64,000 nucleotides of DNA from Fuerstiella sp. (GCA_029245955.1 JAQWOH010000062.1:1-64000), one strand, 5' to 3'. Counted from the stretch's first letter, positions 17,876 to 29,873 are shown. Numbers and translations: made by a program. The notes: a model not told the origin generated them from the sequence alone.

Positions 17876-18568
17876 ATGAAGAAGACTGAAGCCATTGCAC
17901 TGCTGAAACAGAATCGAAATGAGCGGGGAATTGCACACTGGAAGAAGAAGCCACGTGGGCTGAAGAGCTTCGGGATCGGCCTGACGCAGCTGCGGAAGCT
18001 GGCGAAACAGATTGGGCGAGACCACAAGCTGGCCAGGCAGTTGTGGAAGAGCGATATCTATGACGCTAAAGTCGTGGGCCTGCTGATTGATGATCCGATG
18101 CAACTTTCGCGTGAGCAGGCCGAAGAACAGGTTGAAGAATTGAACGCCGGCATGCTGGCCCATGTGTTTGCATCATGCGACGCTACTCTGGCCAAATCGC
18201 CGTTCGCCTTCGAACTTGCCTGCGACTGGATGGACAGCAAAGATCCTGTGCGGCGCAGATGCGCTTACGGTTTGGTGTACGAACTGTGCAAAAAGAACAT
18301 CAAGGCGATGGATGATGCGTGGTGCCTGGAACTCATCGAGCTCATTCGTGAGACGATTCATGAGGAGGAAATGTGGGTGCGAGAGTCCATGAACGGAGCG
18401 CTGATCGCACTTGGCAAGAGGAACAGGAAACTGAACAAGGCCGCTATCCGCGCGGTCAAAGCGATCGGCCCGGTGGACATCGATTACGGCGACGACAATC
18501 ACTGCGAGTCGGTGGACGTACTGAAGCATCTGACCAGTGATTATCTGAAGCAAAAGTTCAGCGCGTAA
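17876..18568 (+). CDS. DNA alkylation repair protein (AlkD-like HEAT-repeat family)
   Basis: A 230-residue, all-helical, basic cytosolic protein resembling the DNA_alkylation family (AlkC/AlkD type), HEAT-like glycosylases that remove bulky or charged alkylated purines without base flipping. Family-like elements are GLKSFGIGLTQLRKLAKQIGRD near residues 26-47, the helix ending LWKSDIYDAKVVGLLIDDP, FELACDWMDSKDPVRRRCAYGL, and EEEMWVRESMNGALIALGKRN towards the end. The ATG at 17876 follows a weak SD (AGAG). The gene converges with the large metalloprotease gene downstream. Active-site residues cannot be assigned with confidence, so activity is inferred from the family. Confidence 0.85.
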   Translation: MKKTEAIALLKQNRNERGIAHWKKKPRGLKSFGIGLTQLRKLAKQIGRDHKLARQLWKSDIYDAKVVGLLIDDPMQLSREQAEEQVEELNAGMLAHVFASCDATLAKSPFAFELACDWMDSKDPVRRRCAYGLVYELCKKNIKAMDDAWCLELIELIRETIHEEEMWVRESMNGALIALGKRNRKLNKAAIRAVKAIGPVDIDYGDDNHCESVDVLKHLTSDYLKQKFSA

Positions 18569-18644
18569 CGTAAAAGACCAGAGATGCTCGCCGAGCAGCC
18601 GAGCTGTTGTGTATGGGGTGACGGTGAGTCGTCAGGCGACCGGA

Positions 18645-21600
18645 TTATACGGTGACCTCGAAATCGACCCCCCTGCTCCAGACGCCCGGAACGCTGCCCG
18701 ATTCGATCGCACGCACCCACGCTCGGTACGTGCCTGCCGGCAATTGTGTCTCTGGTGTGAACGAGATCCCCGTCAATGCTGTTTCGTTGATGATTCTGTT
18801 GGTGCCGGTCGTTACGTTGTTGACCCACAGTTCGTAGGCCACAGCGTCTGTGACGGATGTCCATGCGAAGACGACATTGGCTGATGCAGTTGGCGCGGCA
18901 TCCAGCGGAGCCACCAACTGTGCATGAGGGGCGAATTCGACGGTCATGCTGAATGCGGTGCTCCAGGCGGAGGCTGTGCCGCCGGAATCGATACTGCGAA
19001 CGTGTATGGCATACGCTGCCGGCGGCAACGGTGCCGCTGGTCGAAACACTGTGGCCGTGATGTCCTGGGATGTGATGAAATCGGTCTGGCCATTTGTTAC
19101 GTCATCAATCCGGATGTCGTACGTCGCCGCGCCGGTAACGGCCGTCCATGTTATGGCCGGTACGGAGTTCGTGGTGTTCGGCGTCGGGGCCGTGATGGAT
19201 GGCGGCGCTGTGGATTCAGTGATTGTGAAACGAACGCCGTCGCTCCAGCCACTCACAGGAACACTCTGGTTGAACGCTCTTACCCAGACCTGGTAGTCAC
19301 CGGGCAGCATGGGCGAATCGGGAATCAGCAGCGTGTCCTGGACATTGTTTTCCAGAATAGTGGCATTGATGTTGCGAGTTCGGTCGTTGACCCACACCAG
19401 GTAACGAGTTGCGTCCGGGGTGGATGTCCATGAAAATACAGGTCGGGTTCTTTCGGTCGTGGTGCCTGGGGAAAATAATTCCACAGGTCCGGCGGAAGTT
19501 GACACGGTAAACGTGCGTTGACTTGTGCCCAGCAGCGAGGTGCCACTCATGGCACGAACCGTTGATTGATAGGTTCCCGGCGGAAGTGAATGTTGGAGGT
19601 GCAGGTGGTTTGCAGCAATTGATTTTTGAGCAGAAAGAGCCTGGTTATTTTGCGAAACATCCAGTTCGTAGCTGGTCGCGTTCAGTACAGAACTCCACGC
19701 AAACGTCGGCGCCGTATTCCGGATTCCGTCCACAGGCGCCCAGATCGTCGGGACTGCGGATGCCTCCGTTATGCGAAAATCAATTGGTGGACTCCATTGC
19801 GCCAGCATTGTGATTCCGCTGAATGCCCGCACCCACGCTCGATAGGTCGCCGGGGCCAGAGGGGCCCGCACGGCCAGTGACGTTGTTGTGAGGCGTGAGT
19901 TGTGAAGCACTCGAGATATGCCGTTCGTGACGTCGTCAACCCACAACTCATATCGCGTTGCACCGCTGACAGCCGTCCAGCCCAGTACGGGCAGCGGGTT
20001 TTCGGAATTGCCGATTGGGACGGTGACATGAGTCTGTGCGTTGCCTGGCAGGACCTGGAAATCGACAGGTGCACTTTGAGCCGTTCCCTGGCCGGTAATC
20101 CATGCTCGGTAGTTTCCCGGTGCCAGCGCCACGTCCGGGGTGAACGACGTGCCTGTAAGATTCTGTTCCGACATCACACTGGTGATACCAGTGCTCAGAT
20201 TGTCAACCTGCAGGTGATAGCTTGATACATTCATTGGCAGCCATGCGAACGTCGGCACTGTGTTGGTCGTTCCCGCCACCGGGTCGGTCAGCACACTGGT
20301 CGCACTGTTTGCAAGAGTGATGGTACTCGGCATGCTCCACGTGCCCGCCGAGTTGCCAAAGTAGGGCCTGACCCAGACAGTGTATTCGTCGGCGGGCAGC
20401 CCGGAATTCGGAGTGAATGATGTGGTCGTGAGGTGCGTCTGGTGAATGACACGATCGTGAGTCGATCCATTCACCTGCAATTCGTAACGGTCCGCACCGA
20501 CGACCGGCGACCACGCGAATGTTGGCAGGCTGTCAGCTGATGCAGACACAGGATCTGTAATGATCGGTTGTCCCGTCTTTTCATGAACCGTGTAGCTGGC
20601 CAGGGCACTCCACGGTTGCGCTCCGGAGCTGTTGTAGGGACGATAACGCCAGCTGTATGTTGCTGCTGGCAGCGCCTGATGTGGTCGGAAGGATGTTGTT
20701 GTCAGATGCGTCTGGTGCAGCACTTGTGTCTGTCCCGTCGTGACGTTGTCGACTTCCAGTTCGTATCGGACCGCGCCGACTGCCGCAGGCCAGTTGAAAG
20801 ACGGAAGACTGTCGTATGCGATTTCATCGGCCAGAATGGTGACCTGATGATCTTCCACTTCTCCGTCCGACGCCGGCCCGGTGGGGCCGTTCAAAGCGAT
20901 GTCGGTGCTGAAACGAAATCTGGCAAAGGTTGTTCCGGCCGTGTTTTGCGGTACCGCGGGAAAAGTTAACTGAACAGCTGTGTCAGTCGTTTGTCCTCCG
21001 ACGACAGTGGTGGCTATTTCTGTCTGGTTTTCGAATACTCCGTTCTGATTGAAATCAATCCAGCCAAACAGGGTGGCAGTCTGCCCGGTGGTGTTTGTGA
21101 CTCGGACAGACACCGTCGGAGTGACGCCTTCGATTATAGTCAGCGGCACAGCCAGAGCATCTTCGTCGTTGGTGTGCAGGGCATCGTCAGCTGTTGCAGT
21201 GCTGTTCTGGAGATGACCGGCATCAGCGTCAACTGAAGCTCCGATCTGCAGCCCGGCATGAATCTGATGGCTGGGGCCGTCGTCATTGGAACGGGTATTG
21301 TAGTTGCCGGTACCAACACCCGCTGAGGCATCGGGGGCATCACCGTAGTCAAGTGGCGCAGACGCCGCTGCTACATCCCACCCCAGGTCGTCCAGGCCGG
21401 CCCAGTCCAGATTCGTCAGGACTTTTCGGGATCCGGTGGTGAGCTGAGGATCCAGTGCTGCTTCCTGAACTGTTGTGGTTCCCGGCAGCGTGCTGGTTGT
21501 GTTGCTCGCCCAGTGGCCGTGATCCGGGTTGCCAAACGAATCGGTGTTCATCGGCACCGGTGCGCCGAATGTGGCAACAGCTTCCGTGCCGGTGAAGTTA

Positions 21601-22268
21601 TTGGACGCATTCACCTGATTACGGAACGAGTCGGCTGTTCCGACTCCCAGAACGTGGCCCATTTCGTGCAGGGCGACGGAGAATAAATCATTCTCACCGC
21701 TGGCTGGGGGGGTCAGGCTGAAATTCCAGTTCACATGATTATCGAACGAGATGGCGCCTCCCCACGGCGCGAAGTCGGTGTCGGTGTTTCCACTGACATC
21801 AATGCCGGATTCACCACGCGTTTGCAGGATCGAATTAAACGCAGGCGTGGCGACAGACTGGAAGCCACCAAAACCACCTAATGCAAGCCCTGCCGGCAGG
21901 TCTCGCGCGCCTACGTACACGATCACCGTGTCCGCTGCGATTGTGAGATTGTTCAACGAGACAGGCAGACCGGTGGACGGATTGCTGAACTGAGCAGTCC
22001 ATGTGTCCTGAGGACCTGGCGTGATCGCTGCCAGGTCGTCTGTAATTCGGGACTCAAAGATCGTGGCGACTTCTTCCAGGACGTCACGACGGGACTGGTC
22101 GTTGAAAAATCCGCTGCTGTCCAGCGAATAGTCGTACGCTATGTTCAGCGTCAGCAGTCGTCGTTGTTCCAGAATCTGAACTTCAGAGCTGCCTGTCCAG
22201 CTGCCGTTACGAAGACTGCTGCGTCGACGTGGTTGTTGCCTGGGAAACACTGTTTTCAGCCACTGCAT
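18645..22268 (-). CDS. Large exported zinc metalloprotease with GEVED domain and eight C-terminal beta-sandwich repeats
   Basis: 1207 residues. The N terminus carries a basic stretch and LEQRRLL (33-39), the planctomycete LEPR-X-LL export-type motif. A metzincin-like domain (about 42-300) contains the zinc site HEMGHVLGVG (201-210). The usual third His position (HExxHxxGxxH) is occupied by Thr211; a GHW at 251-253 could supply the ligand at a distance, as in leishmanolysin-like enzymes. Residues about 306-480 match a GEVED domain (LDYGDAPDAS, WIDFNQNGVFEN, GEVEDH). The rest is eight tandem repeats of about 85-95 residues, each with a YELxVDNVTTG-like strand and LPAGTYRAWVRA-like strand, fibronectin-III-like. 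ATG at 22268 with AGGG about 9 nt upstream. Likely a cell-surface or secreted protease; the substrate is unknown. Confidence 0.85.
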   Translation of the reverse strand: MQWLKTVFPRQQPRRRSSLRNGSWTGSSEVQILEQRRLLTLNIAYDYSLDSSGFFNDQSRRDVLEEVATIFESRITDDLAAITPGPQDTWTAQFSNPSTGLPVSLNNLTIAADTVIVYVGARDLPAGLALGGFGGFQSVATPAFNSILQTRGESGIDVSGNTDTDFAPWGGAISFDNHVNWNFSLTPPASGENDLFSVALHEMGHVLGVGTADSFRNQVNASNNFTGTEAVATFGAPVPMNTDSFGNPDHGHWASNTTSTLPGTTTVQEAALDPQLTTGSRKVLTNLDWAGLDDLGWDVAAASAPLDYGDAPDASAGVGTGNYNTRSNDDGPSHQIHAGLQIGASVDADAGHLQNSTATADDALHTNDEDALAVPLTIIEGVTPTVSVRVTNTTGQTATLFGWIDFNQNGVFENQTEIATTVVGGQTTDTAVQLTFPAVPQNTAGTTFARFRFSTDIALNGPTGPASDGEVEDHQVTILADEIAYDSLPSFNWPAAVGAVRYELEVDNVTTGQTQVLHQTHLTTTSFRPHQALPAATYSWRYRPYNSSGAQPWSALASYTVHEKTGQPIITDPVSASADSLPTFAWSPVVGADRYELQVNGSTHDRVIHQTHLTTTSFTPNSGLPADEYTVWVRPYFGNSAGTWSMPSTITLANSATSVLTDPVAGTTNTVPTFAWLPMNVSSYHLQVDNLSTGITSVMSEQNLTGTSFTPDVALAPGNYRAWITGQGTAQSAPVDFQVLPGNAQTHVTVPIGNSENPLPVLGWTAVSGATRYELWVDDVTNGISRVLHNSRLTTTSLAVRAPLAPATYRAWVRAFSGITMLAQWSPPIDFRITEASAVPTIWAPVDGIRNTAPTFAWSSVLNATSYELDVSQNNQALSAQKSIAANHLHLQHSLPPGTYQSTVRAMSGTSLLGTSQRTFTVSTSAGPVELFSPGTTTERTRPVFSWTSTPDATRYLVWVNDRTRNINATILENNVQDTLLIPDSPMLPGDYQVWVRAFNQSVPVSGWSDGVRFTITESTAPPSITAPTPNTTNSVPAITWTAVTGAATYDIRIDDVTNGQTDFITSQDITATVFRPAAPLPPAAYAIHVRSIDSGGTASAWSTAFSMTVEFAPHAQLVAPLDAAPTASANVVFAWTSVTDAVAYELWVNNVTTGTNRIINETALTGISFTPETQLPAGTYRAWVRAIESGSVPGVWSRGVDFEVTV

Positions 22269-22552
22269 CTATACGACCCTGTATTGTCCGGTGGTCGGTC
22301 TCCGTCGTTATGGAGCCGATTAATTCCCTGGTTCCGGTATTATCATGGCAGAATCTATGGAACCGGGAATACATCAGTTTTCGTCAGGTGTGCGTCAGTC
22401 GGAGCTGTGCGGAGCGTGCCGCTTCGATCGACGCAAAACCGCTTGTTTTCCCGCGATGACTGCACTCTTGTCATCATGACGTCGTCAGCTTGCTATTCCA
22501 ACATCTGAACGGTATTCGGCCGTGGCTCAAAATCACACAGATTGCTGTCTGG

Positions 22553-24649
<2,097 letters not shown>

Positions 24650-25033
24650 GATATGCCTTCGTTGTTTTTATGCCGTTCAGTGACTGCGCTGCTTTGAGGT
24701 TCTGTATGGCTGCAGCGGTAAGGTAACGTTCAGGACTGTTCCAATGATAAAGGAACACACTGCAGTCTTCGTGGAATATGGCCGCCAAACCTCTAAGAAC
24801 GACTGTGAAGCTGGCTGGCATTGACCGCGTGGGGGGGGGACTGCTCGGCAGGACGGCTTCGTCGCCGGAGCATTCGCATCCGGCGGCAGTCAGGTGAAAT
24901 TGTGCTGACGTACGATCGTTCGAATTTCCTTGAACGTTTTGTTTCGGTTTGGTAATATTTTGAGAGGTTGTCGGAAAATTGATGGGGCAACCTCCCTGCC
25001 TCTTTGCTTTCCCACCTGTAGCGTTCTGGCGTC
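24650..25033. other. Divergent promoter region
   Basis: 384 bases between the FAD oxidoreductase (minus) and the DUF1549 gene (plus). It contains a run of nine G at 24831-24839. No protein with family resemblance, hairpin terminator or defined promoter box was recognised. Confidence 0.4.
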
Positions 25034-26677
25034 ATGTTGATGACCCGTCGAATCTGTTGTGTTTTGCTGCTGGTCGATGCGCTGTTTGGTTTCGACAGCT
25101 TTGCCGATGATGGGACACTGTTGCCCGCAGCCACTTCGGTCCGGGACGCAATTGATCATTACGTACAACGCGCCATCGCAGAGCATGGCGTTCCCGCAGT
25201 CGGTTATGCGTCGGACGAGACCATCCTGAGGCGGACGACTCTGGATCTGGCTGGTCGGATTCCGACAAAGAAGGAACAGGAATGGTATGCCGCGCTAACG
25301 GCGACCCAACGTCGCGAACAACTGGTCGACCGTTTACTGAATCTGCCTGATGCAGCGTATCATCTTGCGAACGAAATTGATTCGCACCTGCTGAGCAACA
25401 GTCCGCACAACGGAGAATTTCGTGAGTACCTGTTATGGGCGACAACAGAGAAACGGCCGTGGGATCAGATGTTTCGGGACATGCTGCTGGCGAAGCCGGC
25501 GGAAGGGCCGTTAAAAGGTGCCACTCAGTTTCTGCGTACTCGAATTCGCGAAGTCGATGATCTGACCAACGACACAGCAATTCTGTTTCTGGGGATCAAC
25601 GTGAGCTGCGCCAAATGTCACGATCATCCATTGGTTGAAGATTGGAAACAGGATCACTTCTACGGGATGAAGGCGTTTTTCAGTCGCACTTATCAAACGA
25701 AGAAGAACGTCGTCGCGGAGAAGTTTTTTGACGAGGTCAAATTCAAGACAACGGAAGGGGAAGATAAGCTTGCGTCATTCATGTTTCTGACGGGCGACGT
25801 CGTACCGGATGCTACTCCCGAGTTTTCAGACGAAGTGAGGAAGGAGCTGGATGAAAAAATACGCAAGGCAGAGCGAGAAGACGACAGCGAGGCCCCGGTA
25901 CCGGACTTCAGTCCGAGGTTGCAGCTTGTTGACATCGCGCTGCAGGAGGACAGTGCCGCGTTTTTTGCGAAAAACATCGTGAATCGGATCTGGGCCAGAA
26001 TGCTGGGCAGAGGCCTTGTCAGTCCGCTGGATCAGATGCACAGCGGTAATCCGGCCAGTCATCCGGAACTGCTGGACTGGCTGGCGCGGGACCTGAAGCA
26101 ACACGGTTATGACCTCAACCGACTGGTTCGCGGAGTTGCTCTGTGTGAGGCTTATGCACGTGACAGCGAATGGACGTCAACGGATGAGCCTCCAGGTGAA
26201 GAATATTTTGCTGTCGCCCGCACCCGACCACTTACACCTCGTCAGTTGTCGCTGTCTCTGCAGATTGCCGCAGCCAGTCCTGACAAGTGGCCGGATACGG
26301 ATGCCCGTGATCAGTGGATTCAGACACGGGAGTCGCTGGAAAATCAGACAAACGGCTGGGTTCGCGAATTTGAGCAGCCGAAGGAAGGCTTTCAGGTTGC
26401 TGTTGATGAGGCGCTGTTCTTCAGCAACAACGCTCGCATACATGATGATGTGCTTCGTGATTCCGGTGACCGACTAATTGGTCATCTGAAGGGTATTGAG
26501 GACGACGATGAGCTGTTGACGGCCTTATGGCGGGGTGTTCTGAGTCGTGGTCCGGTTGACGATGAACGCGAGGCGGCTGTTGCCTGGTTGCAGCGCGACA
26601 CTGAAGAACGTGTGGAGAATATTCGCCAGCTGTCGTGGACTCTGCTGGCCGGGCCCGAATTCCGATTTAATCACTAG
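25034..26677 (+). CDS. DUF1549/DUF1553 domain protein (planctomycete cytochrome-associated)
   Basis: 547 residues, signal peptide MLMTRRICCVLLLVDALFGF. Residues about 35-270 match DUF1549: YASDETILRRTTLDLAGRIPT at the start, EIDSHLLSN, then NVSCAKCHDHPLVEDW, a CxxCH heme-binding-type motif near residue 195. The second half matches DUF1553 (AKNIVNRIWARMLGRGLVSPLDQM, HPELLDWLARDL). The usual N-terminal PSCyt1 cytochrome domain of longer family members is absent, so this is the short form. Function is unproven; the family is restricted largely to the PVC group and always associated with DUF1501 proteins, as here. Stop TAG at 26675-26677, 25 bp before the next start. Confidence 0.93.
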   Translation: MLMTRRICCVLLLVDALFGFDSFADDGTLLPAATSVRDAIDHYVQRAIAEHGVPAVGYASDETILRRTTLDLAGRIPTKKEQEWYAALTATQRREQLVDRLLNLPDAAYHLANEIDSHLLSNSPHNGEFREYLLWATTEKRPWDQMFRDMLLAKPAEGPLKGATQFLRTRIREVDDLTNDTAILFLGINVSCAKCHDHPLVEDWKQDHFYGMKAFFSRTYQTKKNVVAEKFFDEVKFKTTEGEDKLASFMFLTGDVVPDATPEFSDEVRKELDEKIRKAEREDDSEAPVPDFSPRLQLVDIALQEDSAAFFAKNIVNRIWARMLGRGLVSPLDQMHSGNPASHPELLDWLARDLKQHGYDLNRLVRGVALCEAYARDSEWTSTDEPPGEEYFAVARTRPLTPRQLSLSLQIAAASPDKWPDTDARDQWIQTRESLENQTNGWVREFEQPKEGFQVAVDEALFFSNNARIHDDVLRDSGDRLIGHLKGIEDDDELLTALWRGVLSRGPVDDEREAAVAWLQRDTEERVENIRQLSWTLLAGPEFRFNH

Positions 26678-26702
26678 AGACTGACAGGAAGTGAAGCATC
26701 GC

Positions 26703-28010
26703 ATGAGCGAACCTGCTGAGTTTCAACATCGTCGACGGATACAGCGTGATTTGTCACGACGAGGATTTCTTACAACAACGGCTGCCGGGGCGACGGCGAT
26801 GGCGGCCGACATGGGGCAGATTAATGCTCTGCAGTCGGCGGCTGTGACGCAGCAGCTGAAACAGCAGGGGACTCGAGTTATTCTGCTGTGGCTGGCAGGC
26901 GGTGCCAGCCAGTTTGAGACGTGGGATCCGAAACCCGGAGCAAAGACGGGGGGGCCGTTCAGTGCGATCCCCACCAGTGCGAATGGTGTGCATATCAGCG
27001 AGTTGTTGCCAGAGCTGGCCAGGCGGATGCAACATACCGCAATCATACGCTCGCTCAACACGAAGGTCGCGGATCATGGTGGCGGGGCGTCATTGATGGA
27101 AACCGGTCGTTTGCGAGATCCGGGACTGGACTTCCCGGATCTCGGTGCTGTCGTTGCTCGTGAACTGGGCCGTCTGGACAGCAGCGTACCTGATTATGTG
27201 TCGCTGTACACATCAACGGAAGGTCGGCGCAAAGGAACCAGCGGGATCCTGGGCGCCCGCTACGCCCCGATGTTTCTGTCGGACAACATGATTCCATTGA
27301 ATCTGGCTCAGCTGGACGCTGTTTCCACCGTCGACCACAAAGACAGAGCTGCACTGCGCGACGTGTTTGCAAAACAGTTCTCTAAGCATCGAAACAATGC
27401 CGCCGTTGACAGCCACATGTCGGCCTATCAAAGAGTCCGTGGTCTGATGGCCAGCGAACAGCTGTTCAATGTTGAAAACGAACCTGCGGATGTTCGCGCT
27501 CGGTACGGGCCGACGCAGTTTGGGGAACAGTGTCTGATCGCGCGCAGGCTTTGCGAAGCCGGTGTTCCGTTTGTGAAGGTCGCACGCGCATGGTGGGACA
27601 GTCATGGACAGAATTTTGAAACTCATCAGGAACTGTGTGCTGACCTTGATCATTCGATGTCAGTGCTGCTGGATGACCTGAATGAACGTGGATTGCTCGA
27701 AAATACTCTCGTCCTGACGCTCGGCGAATTCGGACGTACTCCACGCATCAACGCTAGCCTGGGGCGAGACCACTTTGCCAATGCGTGGAGCTGCAGCCTG
27801 TCCGGGTATGGAGTTCGTGGTGGTGTTGCTTACGGCAAAACAGATGCTGAGGGAAATACGGTCGTGGATGGCGAGGCATCCTCTGCAGATCTGTTTGCGA
27901 CCGTACTTCAGGCGCTGGGCATTGATCACGAGCATGAATATATGGTGGGATCACGCCCCATTCCTATGGCTGATTTCGGGGCGTCACCGATTGATGAAGT
28001 ACTGGCATAG
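26703..28010 (+). CDS. DUF1501 family protein, Tat-exported
   Basis: 435 residues. Twin-arginine signal LSRRGFLTTTAAGATAM near residues 17-33. The body matches DUF1501, a family related to alkaline-phosphatase/sulfatase folds: VILLWLAGGASQFETWDPKPG, TGGPFSAIPTSANGVHISELLP, HGGGASLMETG, RYGPTQFGEQCLIARRLCEAGVPFVKV, WDSHGQNFE, LTLGEFGRTPRIN and GRDHFANAWS, which are the standard family blocks. The frame opens with GTG at 26691, but the ATG at 26703 is preferred because AGGAAG lies about 12 nt upstream and it keeps the leader short. It follows the DUF1549 gene and precedes the WD40 gene with short gaps, so the three are almost certainly one operon. The biochemical role is unknown. Confidence 0.93.
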   Translation: MSEPAEFQHRRRIQRDLSRRGFLTTTAAGATAMAADMGQINALQSAAVTQQLKQQGTRVILLWLAGGASQFETWDPKPGAKTGGPFSAIPTSANGVHISELLPELARRMQHTAIIRSLNTKVADHGGGASLMETGRLRDPGLDFPDLGAVVARELGRLDSSVPDYVSLYTSTEGRRKGTSGILGARYAPMFLSDNMIPLNLAQLDAVSTVDHKDRAALRDVFAKQFSKHRNNAAVDSHMSAYQRVRGLMASEQLFNVENEPADVRARYGPTQFGEQCLIARRLCEAGVPFVKVARAWWDSHGQNFETHQELCADLDHSMSVLLDDLNERGLLENTLVLTLGEFGRTPRINASLGRDHFANAWSCSLSGYGVRGGVAYGKTDAEGNTVVDGEASSADLFATVLQALGIDHEHEYMVGSRPIPMADFGASPIDEVLA

Positions 28011-28028
28011 CGTACGGAAAGAGAATTG

Positions 28029-29072
28029 ATGGATGAAACAGATACGCCAGCGGACACAGCAGCGGAGCAAGCCGTCGTTTCGTCCGTGAAGATTTCCAGA
28101 TCATTCGCTCTGCCAGGTGCGGTGTTTTGCGTCACCGAAGGGGATGAGCAGTCGCAGCTGTATTTCGGAAGTTCCGATTTCGGAATTTACCGGATAGACA
28201 GTGATGCGGAGAAACCTGCACCGGAACCCGTGTCCGACAGCAGACACGAAAGTTACGTGACTGGTCTGGTACGGAGCGGCGATACACTGGTGTCCGGCAG
28301 TTATGACGGCAGTCTGATCTGGTGGGATGCTGAATCCGGAGACGTTCGGCATCGCGTTCAATCGGCGCATGAAAAATGGATTCGGCGTCTGGCCATCAGC
28401 CCGGACGGGAGCACCGTCGCCAGTGTGGGTGACGATATGAAGACTCGTGTGTGGAACGCAAAGACTGCCGACGCTATAGCAACGTGGGGCGGCTATGAGC
28501 TGACGACTCCCCATGGCTATCCTTCAATGCTGTATGCCGTGGCATTTTCAGCGGACGGAAAATGGCTGGCTACTGGCAATCGTACGGGCAAGGTCATTGT
28601 CCGGGATTCCGCAACGGGCCGAGTCGAAGCAACGCTGGAAGCTCCCGTGATGTACACCTGGGATCCCAAAGCACGGCGGCATTCCATTGGCGGAATTCGC
28701 AGCCTTGCGTTTTCTTCGGATTCGCAACTGCTGGCGGTCGGTGGTATGGGGCTGGTCGGTAATATTGACCATCTTGGTGGCGCGTCCCGAATTGAAGTGT
28801 TCGACTGGCAATCGGGTAAACAGAGATATGAAATTGAAGATACAAAGCTTAAGGGGCTGGTGGAGCAGCTGAAGTTTGGTCCGGACGATGAATGGCTGGT
28901 CGCTGCCGGTGGCGACAACGGTGGCTTTGTCAGCGTCTACGACGGGGCCGAGGGGACATTGCTGGCGCAGGAAAAGGCCCCGATGCACGTGTTTGACTTT
29001 CAACTCAGTGACGATGGTTCAAAGCTGCGCGCCGTGGGCTTTGAACGAGCCAGTGTGGTTGAAATTGCGTGA
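28029..29072 (+). CDS. WD40 repeat protein
   Basis: 347 residues, no signal peptide. At least four WD40-type blades can be seen: GLVRSGDTLVSGSYDGSLIWWD, LAISPDGSTVASVGDDMKTRVWN, AFSADGKWLATGNRTGKVIVRD and AFSSDSQLLAVGG, with a longer insert (VMYTWDPKARRHSIGGI) and two weaker final blades. These propellers act as protein-interaction platforms. The TTG ATG at 28026/28029 follows GGAAAG about 8 nt upstream; the ATG is used. The start lies 18 bp after the DUF1501 stop, and the same DUF1549-DUF1501-WD40 order recurs in planctomycete genomes, suggesting that the protein assembles with or monitors the products of the two upstream genes (inference). Confidence 0.88.
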   Translation: MDETDTPADTAAEQAVVSSVKISRSFALPGAVFCVTEGDEQSQLYFGSSDFGIYRIDSDAEKPAPEPVSDSRHESYVTGLVRSGDTLVSGSYDGSLIWWDAESGDVRHRVQSAHEKWIRRLAISPDGSTVASVGDDMKTRVWNAKTADAIATWGGYELTTPHGYPSMLYAVAFSADGKWLATGNRTGKVIVRDSATGRVEATLEAPVMYTWDPKARRHSIGGIRSLAFSSDSQLLAVGGMGLVGNIDHLGGASRIEVFDWQSGKQRYEIEDTKLKGLVEQLKFGPDDEWLVAAGGDNGGFVSVYDGAEGTLLAQEKAPMHVFDFQLSDDGSKLRAVGFERASVVEIA

Positions 29073-29222
29073 GTGCCGTGATCGTCTTTCATGCCCGGTC
29101 GCCATGCATCCGGTACGCGCAGCGACGCATGAGTCGGTCAGTCGAAACGTGTTCGTCTGCGCAGCAGACCCCGATCCGCACCATTCCAACTGCGTCGGTC
29201 TTTGACTGTGGAAGATTGGCAG

Positions 29223-29873
29223 TCAGTGCTGCGTGTTCTTCCAGCGGCTGCGGATTTCAGCAAGTTTGCGTTCCACAGATCTGAGTCCGATTTGAAGAGA
29301 ATCGGCAACCTCCTGATTGGTCGCGCCGCTTGTTTTCATGAGGGCAATAGCCTGCAGACTCTTATCGGTGAGTGATTCCAACAACGATGTACACCGTTCC
29401 GTGATCATCAACTGCACGTCAGGGGCCTGCGTGGACGAGGCGATCTGTTCGAACAACGCAGTGCTGTCGTCACTGGGGGAACTGAACGCCGATTCGTGGT
29501 AGACGCGTCCCGACCCACGTTTTTGGCGGTTTTCTCGATTAATCTCGTCGAGTACATTCCGTGAGGCGACGGTCACCAGCAGGCGCCAAAAGGATTCTCG
29601 ACTGTCCAAAGAAGGGTATTTTCCTTCCACCAGCCCGCGAAACATTTCAGCCAGTGATTCCAGCGCTACGTCTTCCTCATCGGCTACCTGGTGCAGTTGA
29701 TCGCGCAGCCGATCCTTCATCAGATACTTCAGCCTCACGTAGAAGCGCTGCCACAACTGTTCAGCACCGTTCCCGTCGCCTTTCTGCATCTGCCGGATGA
29801 TCAGGGTCACGGATCCTTCATCGTGGTCATCGCCCGGAGCTGTACCATGTTCCTGATTCGGCGATTTCGTCAC
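29223..29873 (-). CDS. ECF-type RNA polymerase sigma factor (planctomycete group)
   Basis: 216 residues. The sigma-2 region lies at about 30-110 (QMQKGDGNGAEQLWQRFYVRL, then DVALESLAEMFRGLVEG, FWRLLVTVASRNVLDEINRENRQKR). The sigma-4 HTH is at the C terminus (LTDKSLQAIALMKTSGATNQ, EVADSLQIGLRSVERKLAEI). The spacing and the SRNVLDEINRE block match the ECF-like sigma factors abundant in planctomycetes, often partnered with Ser/Thr kinases instead of classical anti-sigma factors. The longest frame starts at 29942, but GTG at 29873 has AAGGA about 8 nt upstream and directly precedes the variable N-terminal tail (TKSPNQEHG). No anti-sigma gene is adjacent; the divergent neighbour encodes a thioredoxin-like protein. 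Confidence 0.88.
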   Translation of the reverse strand: MTKSPNQEHGTAPGDDHDEGSVTLIIRQMQKGDGNGAEQLWQRFYVRLKYLMKDRLRDQLHQVADEEDVALESLAEMFRGLVEGKYPSLDSRESFWRLLVTVASRNVLDEINRENRQKRGSGRVYHESAFSSPSDDSTALFEQIASSTQAPDVQLMITERCTSLLESLTDKSLQAIALMKTSGATNQEVADSLQIGLRSVERKLAEIRSRWKNTQH

